Below, in pieces: positions 1 to 13,165 of a stretch of DNA of 64,000 nt. The position numbers and the translations under genes were made by a program. Source of the DNA: Carex sylvatica. Lineage: Eukaryota; Streptophyta; Magnoliopsida; Poales; Cyperaceae. How positions within the stretch are numbered: position 1 is the first letter of the stretch; every line of letters begins with the position of its first letter. Where the stretch lies: NCBI GenBank assembly GCA_964058845.1, contig CAXKVR010000385.1, positions 1 to 64,000 on the forward strand, written 5' to 3'. The notes below the pieces were generated by a model, which saw only the letters and a list, made by a program, of their open reading frames with translations, was not told the DNA's origin and ran no database searches.

Positions 1-402
1 CAGATGTAACAACCAAACCTGCATACATTTAAATAAAAAAATTGTAAAATTCAATGTTTATATATTTGACAAATTAGTCAAACGACGCAAAAAATTACTT
101 ACAACATTAGTATTTAAAAAGAGAAGGTAACACAGTTAGCCAGAAGAAAAGTCCTCAGATTATTAGTTATCTAAAAATCGAGAATTTGATTCCTTTCACA
201 ACTACACAGCTTCTGCGAATTGATTTTAAAAACAACAATATTAGAGTCAATAGGAAAATTATCCATAAGATCTACGTACCAATCTCCAGAGTGTCCAGTA
301 CGAGGTTAATTATCACAATCTAATTTATTAAATTTATCAGAAATCAAAATTGCAAATTTATTTTTTCAAATAACGTTTGAATCAATTATATTTTTTTGTA
401 CT

Positions 403-662
403 GAAAGACAGCGTCCATCGTACTGGAGAAGAAAGTCGGCCAGGATTTCTTGTCCAGTTTGAAAGAAATGGAGAGGATTTGGTCCAAGAAGATAGACGAG
501 GTAGATGCGTCGTTATCATTGGTATCCGTGCCAGTCAGTTCTCCTTTTGCGAGCCTCGAGGTTACCTCATTTCATTCAAATGCTACCTTATTCACCTCGT
601 TTGCAACCTGGTTGGAATTTCATTTGACCAGGCACCGTATAAATTTTGGTACAGTATTAATT
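403..662 (+). other. possible exon-like fragment of unknown gene
   Basis: This stretch is richer in G and C than its surroundings and holds an open frame with a plausible amphipathic, Lys/Glu-rich segment (around SSLKEMERIWSKKIDEVDAS). The frame has no convincing start, no clear splice sites and no family I recognise. It may be a stray exon or a gene fragment carried by a transposon, or chance. I found nothing else coding in 1-1300. Confidence 0.2.
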
Positions 663-1303
663 TGGTATCTGTCAGTCGAAAGTAAGAATCAGCGCGCAGA
701 TGTTTTTTTCTCTTTTTTTTCTTTTTCGATTCTGGGTATCTTATAATTAGATTCAATATATAATTCAATATATATAATGTCATCGTATTTAACTGTAGTA
801 AAGTATTAGTTGTGGTTGTTTCGAAAATGCTGCGTTTAGCCAGCAAGACAGGGACAAGTCACAGTAAACATAAAAAAAATGCTGCACAGCTCCTAATTTC
901 GCATGAAACTATTTATTTATGTTTGTATTTATCTTTTCATTTTTAACTTGAGGTAGACAAATTAACGAACCATAGAGATTAAAAAAAAAATTGTAATTCG
1001 TACAATAGAGATTTAAAAAAATAGATGCAGAATTATAAAAATTCGCCGAATACTGAATATTGTATATATATATTTCTCTCAATAGATCGGTTTAACTTTA
1101 CATTGTATTGAAAAAATGTAATATTTATCTCAAAAGATCGGTGTTATCTTACATGTCTTATTTTTAAATAGAAAATGAATTTAATACTAATTAATTATAA
1201 TTTTTCATCCCTAATTGCCTTGCAACAAATATCAAATTAAACTAAACCCTTATACCCAACATTTTTTATTAATACCCTTTAAAAAAAAAAAAAACCAAAA
1301 CAC

Positions 1304-1541
1304 CATAGATTTGAGGAATTTTCACATTTATCCAAGCCGCAAAGCAATTAGCGGGTTATTTATGAGGGACCACAGATTGATTTAGAGGTTTTTCAAAACT
1401 TAAATATATTCAATATGACAGTACATTTTTTTGTGCTTTTGGAGAGCCTCTCTGACTCTAAGTCAATCTGTGACTCTCATAAATGAACTGCAAATTAGCT
1501 TTGCGGCCTGAATAAACGTGAAAAATTCCTCAAATCTAGAT
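1304..1541. repeat. palindromic MITE (foldback)
   Basis: Two arms of about 100 bp are imperfect reverse complements. The left arm begins TAGATTTGAGGAATTTTCAC and the right arm ends with its near complement before TCTAGA. Both arms carry the GCCGCAAAGC and CACAGATTGA motifs. A T-rich run follows the right arm and an A-rich run precedes the left. No transposase is present and no TSD was resolved. Confidence 0.75.
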
Positions 1542-4500
1542 TTTTTTTTTTTTTGTGCGCGCAATAAATAAAAATTTCGGCCCTTATACGGTCCCAAAGA
1601 ATCCTCATGCGTACTTTAATTAACTTCTGAATAAAGACACATGCCATCTTTATTCAAAGTCCCCACGTGTAAAGCTCGCTAGTTTTTTAAATTTGTTTCT
1701 ATAATGACTTTACGGGAACGACTTTGCTAGACTAACTGAAAGTAAAATTTAATTTTCAGTATCTTTATACACTTGGATAATATCTTATTACGAGAGTTAA
1801 ATTCAGATGGTGAGAAGTTCCATATATTATATACTTTGAAATGTAACAACCAAAAACAAAAGTGTGTAATGGTCAGATAGGTTATTCAACCTACAGACAA
1901 CCATGCTTTATTTCATTCCAGTTTTTGTCATTTAATGTTTACATCTAATTATGGTTGCGCAATAGATTAAATATAATACGAACTTACCATTAATTTTTTC
2001 CATCATTTATAATAAGAACATTAAATTGAAAGGAATTAGTTAATATACCGACGTCATCATTGCTATCATCACAAGCATTGCTATCATCTCTTGGATACAC
2101 CTTACTAAATTAGGGTTCAGGTAAAATAGTTTAAAGATATACCTAATTTAAATAGTACTTGACTTATTATTGAATTGGAAAAGTTAATAATAAAAGAGCC
2201 AAAATTAGAAAATGTTGTGAAAAGCATCCCATTAATTGAATCAAATTACAATATACTATTTTAAGACTTTACTTCATCAATAGAATAAGATTTAGTTAAA
2301 TGACTTGAGAAATCGCCTAACTTGAATAATTTATTATAAACATACTCAATTCAATGGTAGTGATAATGATATATATCATGATACACCAATTATAGCACTG
2401 ATGATATATTAAAAATATGTATGAATATTTCTCGAATTAACTTAATGTTCCTCGCTTGGTATCTCTTATTTCGCACGTACTAGAGTGGACAATTACTGTT
2501 TTGTTAAATTTTTTTTTTGCTTACTCTATGTTGTAAGATTTTATGATGGATATAAAATTTTATAATGTTATGTCGTTAAAAGTATGAAGAATGAAATAAT
2601 TAGAGGTTTAAAGTTAAAAAATAAACTGAAATGAAGACACTAACATTTTTCTTTTCTATATATAGTTGACATTAATTTGTTTCAAAATGTTTCTTCTCTA
2701 GTTGATAGGAGAACAAAATTGCGGCAACCTAGCTACACAAACATCCGCATCTACCACATAAAAACAGTGTGTAACATTGGAATATCAGTACTTAATTTGT
2801 GTTCTTTGAAGAAGTTAGTAAATGGACTATTGAGCGATGACAGAACAATATTGTAGACATATTTTAACAATTCTAGTGCGAGCTACAACCCCATGACATC
2901 TGCCATTGAAAGTCATTGAACATATCTTTTTTGTTGTTGGAAACTTTTTTGTCATTAAGACTCTAAAGGTATACAATTAATGTACACCCTTGATGAAAAT
3001 TGCAATATCACAGATCATGATGAACATGAACAAACTTAAATGGGACAGCTTTTTCTACTTTGAGAGTTCAACTCCGAACTGGTTATATGAAAAATATAAA
3101 TAATTAATGAACATTGTATTGTTTGATTACATTACTTATGTTATTCATTGATTCACTGTAGATTATTATACGGTTATTTTATTAATGAAAGCGACAGTTG
3201 GGCCTCACTAAACTTTGACCTACTTATTTTTTTCTTAAAAAGAAGAGAGAAGACAGTTGGCTCTCAGTAAATTCGCAACATCTTTCCTGTCTGGCAAAGA
3301 CAGTTCAATCAAATAATATTTTTCATATCTTAATTTCAAACTAGCGAACTATGTCATGATTTGATATAATTTAAGGTCACCAAGTCAAATGGTTGCTAGG
3401 TAGGTCTCACATTCAATAATAAGATAAGGTGCTCCATTTGAGAAGTTAAAGGATTTGACTTAAGCAAAAAGAGCACCCACATGCAAGGGGACACAGTTTG
3501 AAAATGTGTTAATTAACATTAAGCAACTCAGCTATTCTGACAGTCTAGTCAACTGTGTGCATGAGCAACATGCACTCTCACACGTATCGTCAAGACTACC
3601 GTCTATGATTAAAAATTACATAGTATAGAACAACAAAAATACCTACTAGTTTAACCTTAGCATAGACAAACTTCCAGGAGATCTACATGTATATCTTGAA
3701 TATATATATATAGAAATCCTATTGCAAAATATTCTCAAGTTAAAGAGTGATTTTTCTTGTTTTTCTGCCATTTTTCTTTCTAGGGGTGACAAGGACTCGG
3801 TTAGCAGAATTAACTAAATTTGCTATAATCTTTTACTTCTAAAATCTGGTTGGTTTGGGACAAAGAAAAATTGCAAACTGTGCTGCTATATATACTTAAT
3901 TTGAAGAAACTAGAGATAGCAGGAAGATTACTATATAAACATATATAAGCAAAGACGCCTGCGCGTATTGTAAAGATGTATATATGCTCTTCTAGCTTAT
4001 GCACACACCAATTATTTATTGTATTTGACTAACTGCATATTATTCTAGAAAATTGTTCCATTATACTATGTTTTAGTTGAATGGAGAATATTCATTTAAT
4101 AAGATAGTGACTTTTTGAGGCTTTTCCAAAATAGAATAAGAAGGGTATAAAAAGTGATTTTGTTAGAACGTACGCATATTTATTGGCGGATATTTTCTTG
4201 TTAACAGTTAAGAATTAAGTCTTAAAAGAACATGAAACTTTCTCTAGTTATCCATATTTAATTAGATAGACAATTAATTATTGAAATTTTGCTCGTAAAA
4301 CACAGTAGTGTAACGTTACTCTTTTAGAAAATGTCAGTCCTCAACTCACCTCCAGTTAGAAACCTCACTGTAGTAAAGCAAAAGATGACATACAATTTAT
4401 AGACAATATAAATAAGCGGTGGCACTAAATAAAATTGATCTGCATAAAAAGGATAAAAACATGTTTGCGGAACATTTTGTTAGGCACTATAATGAGTTTA

Positions 4501-4804
4501 CAAAGCTCTATGCCATGGATATCCTACCATAACAGACGAACCCCAAAATTCAAGCAAGACAGGTGAATTGAAGTTCCGTTTCTACACCCACCAAATCTTA
4601 CATGCCTCGCCAAACCATGTCAAAGAACAACATCTTCCATTAGTAGTAGAACTCAAGAAGAATCAGTACCTCTTCCCTCACAACCTAAAGTTTTTTTTTA
4701 TGAAAAAAATTAAAACCAAATTTTCCTAAAGTGAACTAAAGAAAAAGAAAAACAGAAACTAACATGGTATAACCATAATTCCACCTTTAATTCCGACATC
4801 CATA
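1542..4804. other. intergenic, no gene seen
   Basis: AT-rich DNA with only short, unconvincing open frames. The last few hundred bases before 4805 are downstream of the AP2 gene stop codon and probably hold its 3' untranslated region, but no polyadenylation site could be fixed. Confidence 0.6.
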
Positions 4805-7800
4805 TCAAGCATCATTCCAGACAGTGAACAGAGGTGGTGCACCATGACAGACAGTAACACTACTTGCCGTTCTTGGTTCCAACGCTTGTACCGAGCTCTG
4901 AACCCAATTGTTGCACCCGTTGGATTGCTCATACCCGCTATCCTTCACTCCTCCAGCACCTGACAAAGCCTGCTGAGTCATGTAATACCCAGAAGTTGCT
5001 AACATACCTTCATTCTGTCCATTATAACTACTCGTCTGGTTGCTACTTTGGCCATGATCAACCACCATTGCGCCCATAGGCATCATGTAACTGCCTCCAT
5101 TGTATGTCACTGTGTTAGACCCTGTTCTATGATCTGATGACTCCATGCCAATGATGTTATGCACACCTGAAGGATGGAAAAAATTATGCATACCACCGCC
5201 CAACTGCATATGTTGCAATTCCTGTAAACTCTGGGCTGCACCAATTATGCTATCATGCTCCTGCTTGCACCAAACCCTGGGTTGTCCGTAATAATTCATG
5301 CTAAGAGGCTGTGCCTGTTGGAAAGCAATTGTTGGCCAGCCATGATGGGAGCCATAGCTTGGTAAACCAGCTTCAGTAAGATGAGATGTGATGTTGTCAT
5401 CATCAGATCTACGTCCATCAATGTTGGTCTCTGTGTGCTCGGAAACATCTTTCAGCCGCTTGGCAGCACCACCAATTGGGAGAGTGCTACTCTCTAAGAT
5501 ACTCTTGACATCATAACGGCTCATGTCAAAGTTTGTCACAGCATTGAGCCCACGGAACTTTATAGCGGCAATGTCATATGCTTCGGCAGCCTCCTCTTGA
5601 GTGCCTATAAATAATGATGACAAAAGCTAATTTAACTATTTTATTATGCGCACTCTAATGCATGGAATGCAATATCAATACCAAACAGTTTAGAAAGCTA
5701 ATTACTCAGTTCAGCATATGATCACTTACTAAATGTGCCTAGATAGAGATCCTTGTTACCGGCTACTCTTCCAATTCTTGCTTGCCACCTTCCATGCTGA
5801 TGGTGCCTGTATATCATTAGATTGAAAACTTACTGCAAATAAATTTTAACTTCCGCAAGTTTCAAACATAGCTAGTCTAAGATTCGGAAACTGTGAAGAA
5901 GAAACAGAAAAAAAATAAAATATATTCTATTATATTTTAACTCAATCCTATTTATAACTTCATTTCTAGGGTAAGTATAAGAAGTATTTCTAAATATAGT
6001 TGTACAGTATCATATATATAATTAATTGAGTGCAGAGATGTACCTCGTGACACCCCGATAAATTGAAGCACCACGAGAAAAACCGCTACTCTTTCTGCAT
6101 TTATATTACTATTAGAAGGCAGCATTTTTCAGAAGTAATTGATTCCGAATGATTATTACTAAAATTCAAAAAGAAAATTTGGCAAAATTAGTCAGACCTT
6201 CTAAGAGATGCAACATATTCCTGTCTAGTCATGTGCTTCATTTCCTCCAATTCTTTCTCATAGTTACTGATCTAAAGTAATGAACAAAAAGTTCACTAGA
6301 TCAATATAAGTACAACAAAACAATAGAAATAGAATAAAACAAAGGCCAAGATGGTTATGAAAATAAAATTTACAAAATCAAAAACCAATATATATGCAAC
6401 TGTTTTACTCACTGGGAAATTTGTTGTGGTGGTTGTACCCCAGTATTTGAGCGCCGCCAGATCATAAGCCCGAGCTGCCTTTTCTTCCTTGTCATAGCCA
6501 CCTTAGTTATGAAAACAATAGCAAACATTAGGAACACAATGATTTAACATATTAAATCTGCATTAATTGAGAGAAAATTACTTAAGCATTGTATTATCCT
6601 TACCCAAGTAAACTGTGCCCCGAGGTAGGTCCATTTGAAGGAAAAACACAAATTATGAGCACAAACAAGCAAGAAAACAAGATTAAGCATTAAAACCATT
6701 TTGCATGTAAAATATAACAAGATCAGGAATGAAGCTTTGTTAAAGGTTGATACCTTGCCTCCCCTTGCGCGTTTGACCTTCCCTTCTACAGCTATTATCC
6801 CACAAATGGGCCTCATATCTTCCTGTCCATCTATGCCTATATAATTAAAAAAACAAAAAAATTATAATGCACAAGAAGAATGCTCAAAGAGAGAAATTCC
6901 ATTAAACTATTGGAAGAACTAACATGCGGCAACCAAAACATAGTTTCCCAAAGAGCAAGAATTACAGAGAGGCTGTCTAGAAGAAAATATTCAAACCTGC
7001 CAAAAATAATCTTTCAGAAACATCTTTAAATAAAAAAATAAAAAAATGGAAAAAAAAAGCAATCGATATAAAAACTATACATCAAACGTTACTGCTGTTT
7101 CAGTTAATAAAACTGATAGCTGCATGCTACTGTTTTTTTTTTTTTTGGAAATAAAGAAATACCAGAATATTCATAAAATATTTCCTTTTGCAACTTATCA
7201 ACCTAAAAAAGGCTAAAAAAAATTAACCCCAACTCAAATAGACAACAGAGCCAACAGGAGAAGTAGAGACAATACACATTAAACAATTAAAATATTACCT
7301 TGTCACACCCCGATAAATCGAAGTTCTTTGACCAAAAGTATCGATTGATTTCCTTTGTACTGCTTCCACGGCACCACTTTGTGCATCTAACCCACCATTA
7401 TTATTAGCACTTACACATGCACCCTTTTGCTTGTTGTTATTCTCTGATGAAGAGCTTTCTCCACCACCTGTACTAGCAGGGACGAGTGGCATTGGTGTCC
7501 CAGTTTCAGTGGTGCTCATTGAAAGTGACAGCCCTTGTGATGCACTCACACCGGTACCATTTGTAATGTCAGCACAACTCTGCTCCACATCTTGCGGTTG
7601 CAAGGATGTTGGTACCGGCTGGTTCCTAAGCCAACTCTTGATCATAGACAGACCGATAGTGCTACTCCCGTTGGTATTATTACTAGTGTTGGAGGTATTG
7701 TTAGGGTTAGGGTTTGGGTTAGTGCATGTGGTGTTATAGTTCGGGAAAATGTATCCGCCAGACGTGCCTCCTAAAAAATCTTCCAGTTTAGGTTGTTCAT

Positions 7801-8490
7801 CTACTTCCATTCCATTCCCACTAGTTGAGCCAACAAGCATCGACAAATCAGACGTTCCCTTGATACTCCAATCTAAGTAAAAGTTTATAATATAGACGGA
7901 GTTAGAAAAGTGAACAAAGATTGTTACTATATTGTAACATATAGCTAGACAGATTTCTTGAAAATCTTGAGATTTTCAAGCTTTGCACTTGAAGGAAAGG
8001 AAGATTGTTTGCATATTCTTCAAATTAAGATTGTAACTTTTCTTCTAATTCTCTATAAAAATATTACAGAATTTTCTCAAGTTCAATAAAAATGTCAAAT
8101 AAGGATTTACTGTTCAAATATTTGTTATTTATACGCCAATAGCACATGCAATGATATATGTTCATCCTCAAGGAAGTGAAAAATCATAACTCAACTGAAC
8201 GTACTTCACCGGTGCCATATTCCACAAATATTTAAAATCTTTCCACAAAGAAGGAAAGACTAACGCTGATTACCTTGAGGAGAACAGTTGTTATTAGGTC
8301 GGTTGAGAGTATCTAAAATGGAATAAGAAGCATTGTTTTGTATAGAGAGTGTATCTTGTTGCGCAACGGAAGAAGAATCATTGGCCGGCAGACCGAAACA
8401 ATCATTGGCAGGGCTGCCGGAGATGGTTTGATTGGGATCACCATTTGGTATTTCTTGAGGTGAAAGGGAGAAACCCAACCAGTTATTCAT
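4805..8490 (-). CDS. BBM: BABY BOOM/PLETHORA-like AP2 transcription factor, 9 exons, 657 aa
   Basis: Nuclear DNA-binding regulator of the AINTEGUMENTA-like clade, which in plants promotes embryo and meristem identity (family knowledge). Exons: 8274-8490, 7299-7872, 6754-6836, 6604-6612, 6413-6501, 6198-6271, 6044-6094, 5730-5806, 4805-5604. All junctions are GT..AG, phases agree, and the sum is 1974 nt. The protein starts [13 protein letters not shown], the usual BBM N terminus. It carries PKLEDFLGG (residues 100-108) and [13 protein letters not shown] (146-158). AP2 domain 1 is about 257-323 ([19 protein letters not shown]), the linker 324-358, and AP2 domain 2 about 359-417 ([19 protein letters not shown]). 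The C terminus ends [13 protein letters not shown]. Exon 4 is the 9-nt microexon, which completes VYL and would be missed by simple gene finders. No stop or frameshift interrupts it, so it looks functional. BBM rather than another PLT member is likely but rests on motif memory. Confidence 0.93.
6604..6612 (-). other. 9-nt microexon of the BBM-like gene
   Basis: On the minus strand the 9 bases TTTACTTGG are flanked by AG upstream and GTAAGG downstream. Together with the last G of exon 3 they encode VYL and the first base of G295. The same 9-nt exon is a known feature of AINTEGUMENTA-like genes. Skipping it would remove three residues from AP2 domain 1 while keeping frame. Confidence 0.9.
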
Positions 8491-8830
8491 CGAAGCCAGT
8501 TTGCCCTGAAAGATTTTTGGGGTCTTAAGGAAGGGGGCAGGGGGGGGGGATCGTTTTGGGGGAAGGAGAAAGGTCGGTTTGTCGCCTTATGTGAAGAGTG
8601 CTTCTTCTATTCTAGAGAGAGAGGTGGCATCAGACGGAACTGAAGAAGAGGAGAAGGGAAAAAGAGGAGAGAGAAGGAGCGGTGAAATGTGAAGGGGGAG
8701 TGCATTGGGGTTTGTAAGGAAGAGGAAAGGTCAGACAAACCTGAGAGAGAGAGAGTGACATTCTATCATATGTAAACACATTAAACCTCGTGTAATAAAT
8801 GTATCTGTATCCAGGCCTCTTTTCTCTAGA
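8491..8830 (-). promoter_or_regulatory. probable 5' leader and proximal promoter of the BBM-like gene
   Basis: Read on the minus strand, this segment is pyrimidine-rich. It has a CT microsatellite (8743-8754), further CT-rich blocks and a run of ten C (8540-8549), typical of a plant 5' untranslated leader. No clear TATA box was found, so the transcription start is not fixed. Confidence 0.4.
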
Positions 8831-11470
8831 TGAACGGGTGCTTGATAAATGAGGGTCAAATACAACAAATTCCAGTCCCTAAATAATTGTTTCCTCTTCT
8901 ATAATCAGAAAAATATTCACGACATATTTGGTCCGTAGAAGAAAAATCTTCTAATGAATATAATATTGATTTATGGATCAACTTTCAGTCAGGAAAATGT
9001 AATAGAACTTTCTGATTTCTTTTCGCAATAATACAGTTCGTTGATGACCTTTTGAAAAAGTAAGGTTGGCTAAGATAAGGAGATATCATCGTTGATGGAG
9101 ACAGAACTGATAATCTACGCCATGAAAAAAAGAAAAAGGAATAATGCACGAGTGAAGGCTACGGCTACACAGTGAAAAATATATATATATATATAAAAAT
9201 ATGGCGGATATTATGTGAATTTAGTCGATCTCAGTTAGATTACACTGCATGTGCTGTGCTAGGATTAGAATATAATATAAGTAGCAATTATTTTAAATTT
9301 TTGTATATTGTAAGTGTATATCTCGAAGGAGCCTGGCCTGTCGCTGCCGATGGCATTTCCTTTTGTAACATCTTTGACCAGTACCCAAAACACCTGTGTA
9401 CACATTGGAAAAGGGGAAGTTTGCACCCAGTCCAGTCTCCCTTTTTCAGGCTAAAGGCATGCACCACTATAATTTTTTTTCTAGCTACTCGCCAGAGGAT
9501 TTTATTTCATCCAAATTACCAGCATGTTATCAATTTTTTTATTACTTGTGTGTGTGTGTGTGTCTATTTGCCCACAAACGGATGTTGCATTATTTGGAAC
9601 AAACAAAAGGAACAGTCATGCTTCCAATGCATAGGATATATAACTAAAACTTTACCAAAAGAAACTTTCATTTCCCCGTCCTAAGCAAGCTGTGTATTTG
9701 TCAGACAGCGCCATTAAATTACGTACGATCACATACTTGAATAAAAGCAGCCGTTGTCAGGTCTACAAATTAGTCTCAACTTTTGAAATGAAAACTGTTC
9801 AATATAATATTTGGGTTAAATGTTCTTACGGTGCTTCTATTTTTTTTTTTTTTTTCTAAATCTATACAATTGGAATCCAAATGGAGCGATCGGAAAACTA
9901 TGTGGTACGCACCCAGCTTCAGATATGATAGGAATTTGTGTATTTGGTCAATTATGTTGTAAATTTTGTGGGACTTTATGAGATTTGTTGGATTAATATT
10001 GGGATTTGTTTTGTACGTAGTCCTAAATAAAAGAAGGATAAATTGAGAAATAAGTAAAAAGATAAATTAATTAATTATTTGATTGATTTCTTGCTTGAAT
10101 TATTCTAGTACACGAATATCCTTGAATAACAAAACACAAACATAACATAAGCAACAATTCTCTAATGTTTCTTTTTCAATATCAGGAAAAGGAAAAACTG
10201 ATCAGTTGATTTTATATGAAAAAAAAATACAAATGGGCTTACCACTACGTTGTCATGATCTGCACCCCATAGGAGAACACGAACCCTTGTCTTCCGCGTA
10301 TTATAGCTAGCGCGCCTATATATATATATATATCTTTCTTATTTTCTACATAACCTACGTACTATTTACTTTTCATTTTACAAAACATTATCTAGCTAGT
10401 GTTTACGACTTTTATTTACATAACTAATGCGGAACAGATTTGATTATCTCAAGAGTTTTCCTTGAAGTTTTAATTTGCCTTTTTGTTTTATAATTACTTT
10501 TTGTGTTTCTCCAATTAATCTAACATTTCTGTTATTCAAAGAAATTTTCATCATTAACCGTCTAACAATCAGATAGCTGCCCCAATTGTAATTTTCCTTT
10601 AATTCTTGATGACACGTGACAAACTGTGTCGAACCAATATTAATGTATGTGTCACAATTTAATTAAATGACAATATTTCAGACATGGTTCTTGAATTTAT
10701 AAACTGTGTCAGAGTCTTTTTTTTTATTTTTTATCGATACTCCTAATTAAATCTAAAACACAAACCAACAAATTCAAACAAAGAGCTCACTTTTTATGGC
10801 AACGTGTTCAAGTAAAATTTTATAACTTTTTAGTTTATTCTGAATCGGGCAAGATTAAGAATACTAAACCAATAGATCCAACAAATTCAAGTTAAGTTTA
10901 TGTACATACGTTAACTTAATTTTTTTCTTTTAGTTTCTTGATCTCGTCCAAATTGTATTCCAACAATTATATAAAATCTCGTTTTTACTCTATTAATAAT
11001 AATAATAATAAGCAACTCACGTCTTTTGACATATGCTTCTTTGTTATATATACCTGCAAAGATCCTTGCAGGTGTTTCAGAGAGCCTCTAAATATCCTTA
11101 CAGCAATACGAAAATTCATGTGCTATATAAAAGTTTGTTATTATCTGCGAGAATAAAAGTGTTTTTTATTGACGGTAACGTCGTGAATACTGTTGTCGAT
11201 AATACCATTATACTCGGAAATAATAATTTTTGTCGATGTTTTATTGGCAATAGTCACTTTAAACCCTCACATATAATGACATATTTTTATAACGCATGAA
11301 TTTCCTACTTATATATATCTTCCAAAGAGCCCTACAAAGGTTCTTATGGCCTAAACAAGATTCCTTGCGGGCAATACAATAAAGTTTTCAGGAATTTCAT
11401 TTTCTAAATTCCGTCGGTCAGCCCTTCTTTTTATTATCTATGTACGGTCTATAAAATCATCGGAAACCTG
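8831..11470. other. intergenic, no gene seen
   Basis: AT-rich DNA with short simple repeats: (TA)n at about 9178-9196 and 10317-10332, and (TG)n at about 9546-9562. The open frame at 9172-9684 starts in the TA repeat and shows no recognisable domain. Confidence 0.55.
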
Positions 11471-11832
11471 GGCTATGAACTTAATTACAAGTTAATGTTT
11501 CGTTTTCAAAATTCAAAAAGTCGATCTGAACCGTTAGATGTGATCTCTATATTGAAATGTGCTAGGAGACCAAATTTTATGTTTTTTTGATTTTTTTTAC
11601 TATTTATGAAGCCACTTTGAAAATCGCTGATCTAACGGTGGCTTAACAAAACAGTAAAATCAGAAGCCACCGTTAGATCAGCGATTTTCAAAATGGCTTA
11701 ATAAATAGTAAAAAAATTCAGAAAAATGTAAAATTTGATCTCCAAACACATTTCAATATAGAGATCACATCTAACAGTTCAGATCGACTTTTTAGATTTT
11801 GAAAATAAAAAATGACTTGAAAGCATATACCC
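11471..11832. repeat. palindromic MITE, shared-stem family, copy 1
   Basis: Arms of about 170 bp are reverse complements around a short loop near 11650. The stem holds the family motifs: GTCGATCTGAACCGTTAGAT, GAGACCAAATTTTA, a TTTACTATTTATGAAGCCA-type segment and AAAATCGCTGATCTAACGGT. Its outer ends (ATGAACTTAATTACAAG versus CTTGAAAGCATAT) differ from those of the other copies. A transcript across it would form a long hairpin. Confidence 0.8.
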
Positions 11833-12492
11833 TCATATACTTATGTAAGTAGAGTAGCCAACCCTCCCTTCCCCTCTCTCTCTCTATATATATATATAAT
11901 AAACTTATTACGTAGGTCGATCGGCTGCACAACTAGCCCTCTATCAAGATGTTACCAAAGTTGCATGAAACTATTTAATTCCATTATTTTCTTGTATATT
12001 AGTATTATGTAACGCTACCTGAAATTCTTTTTTATTTACAAAATGAATTTGCTTCAGCCTGGAATTCATAGACAGTTTGTCGTCATATATAAGCGGACCA
12101 CTTATTTACTAATGTTGATCATGCAGATTACTTCCTAGACATTGGTTGATTTCTGGTACAATCGTTAAACGCATGCATGGTTATAATTTGAGAATTAAAA
12201 CTGTCTCTAGTGGGAAGAGAAATGTACGTAGGAGCTCGGGTATTCCAGGTGCAACCAGTATATTCTCTGTCTTTCTCTATACATAATTGTTAAACTGTTC
12301 AAGTTAGTTTCTCTGACCGTACGGACTTGATTAAATTTGGTTAATTTTGGGGGTTAGAGAGACTACTGTGGGTGGGTTAAAAAAGTAAATTTTTTTCTCG
12401 GTTGAAGTAAATCTTGCTGGGACAGTTTGACTGCCAAAAAAGGGAATCTAACATATATAGTAGAACACATGAAAGGCCTCCCGGCCTCCACA

Positions 12493-12677
12493 TAGGGCTG
12501 AAAACAGTTCGGATATTATCACTGAATTCGGATCCGTATTAAAAAATTAGATACAATGTCCGATATTCCAAATATATGTACGAATAGTGGTACAAATATA
12601 ATTTTACCATCTTGCCTCTATTGGAGATTTTATATATTAATTATCCTACCTATTTTTGTAATCCGTTTTCACCCCTA
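12493..12677. mobile_element. hAT-type MITE with 8-bp TSD
   Basis: The 185-bp element has terminal repeats TAGGGCTGAAAAC and, at the other end, the complement of TAGGGGTGAAAAC. It is flanked by the exact direct repeat CCTCCACA (12485-12492 and 12678-12685). An 8-bp TSD and short TIRs are hallmarks of hAT elements. It is too short to code for anything. The 19-bp string ATATATAGTAGAACACATG occurs on both sides (about 12453 and 12813), which hints at a larger local duplication. Confidence 0.85.
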
Positions 12678-12833
12678 CCTCCACAGCACCCCCTTACCTT
12701 TATTTTTTTTAAATTATAATTCATAAAATGATTATCATATATACAAAATCTCTCAGAAAATGTAATCGTAAATTCATAATTGTACGAGTTCATAAACAAA
12801 ACAAAAAAAAATATATAGTAGAACACATGCAAG

Positions 12834-12988
12834 TATGGGTGTAAACGGATCAGATATTATCCGATTTTATCCGGATCTGAATCCAAAAATAACTTAAATT
12901 ATTCGATCCGTATCCGTATCCGAAAATTATAATGAATAAGGATACGGTAAGACTTTTAACTATATGTATCCGACCGTTTACACTCTTA
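12834..12988. repeat. small hAT-like MITE, no TSD resolved
   Basis: The ends are inverted: GGGTGTAAACGGATCAG on the left, and the complement of GAGTGTAAACGGTCGGA on the right. The interior is rich in repeated GGATCCGTATCCG-like words. No matching 8-bp flanks were found, so it may be old or its ends slightly misplaced. Confidence 0.55.
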
Positions 12989-13165
12989 AACCACAATAAA
13001 TGTGCTATATGTTCTTAAATTGATTTATTAAATTGCATATTGTACCAATAATTTATTAAATTGCATATAGATATATATATTTTGATGAACAATATAACAC
13101 TATGACATAATTAGTGCCTAATATTTTAATAATATAATAGATATTTTGTAACCAACACTAATGAA

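Noticed and set aside
7697..7720. TTAGGGTTAGGGTTTGGGTTA resembling plant telomere repeat
   Set aside because: It lies inside exon 2 of the BBM-like gene and encodes an Asn-Pro run (NPNPNPN). It is a low-complexity coding tract, not a telomere remnant.
9172..9684. 170-codon open frame
   Set aside because: Starts within a TA repeat, has no domain, poor composition for coding, and includes a GT microsatellite.
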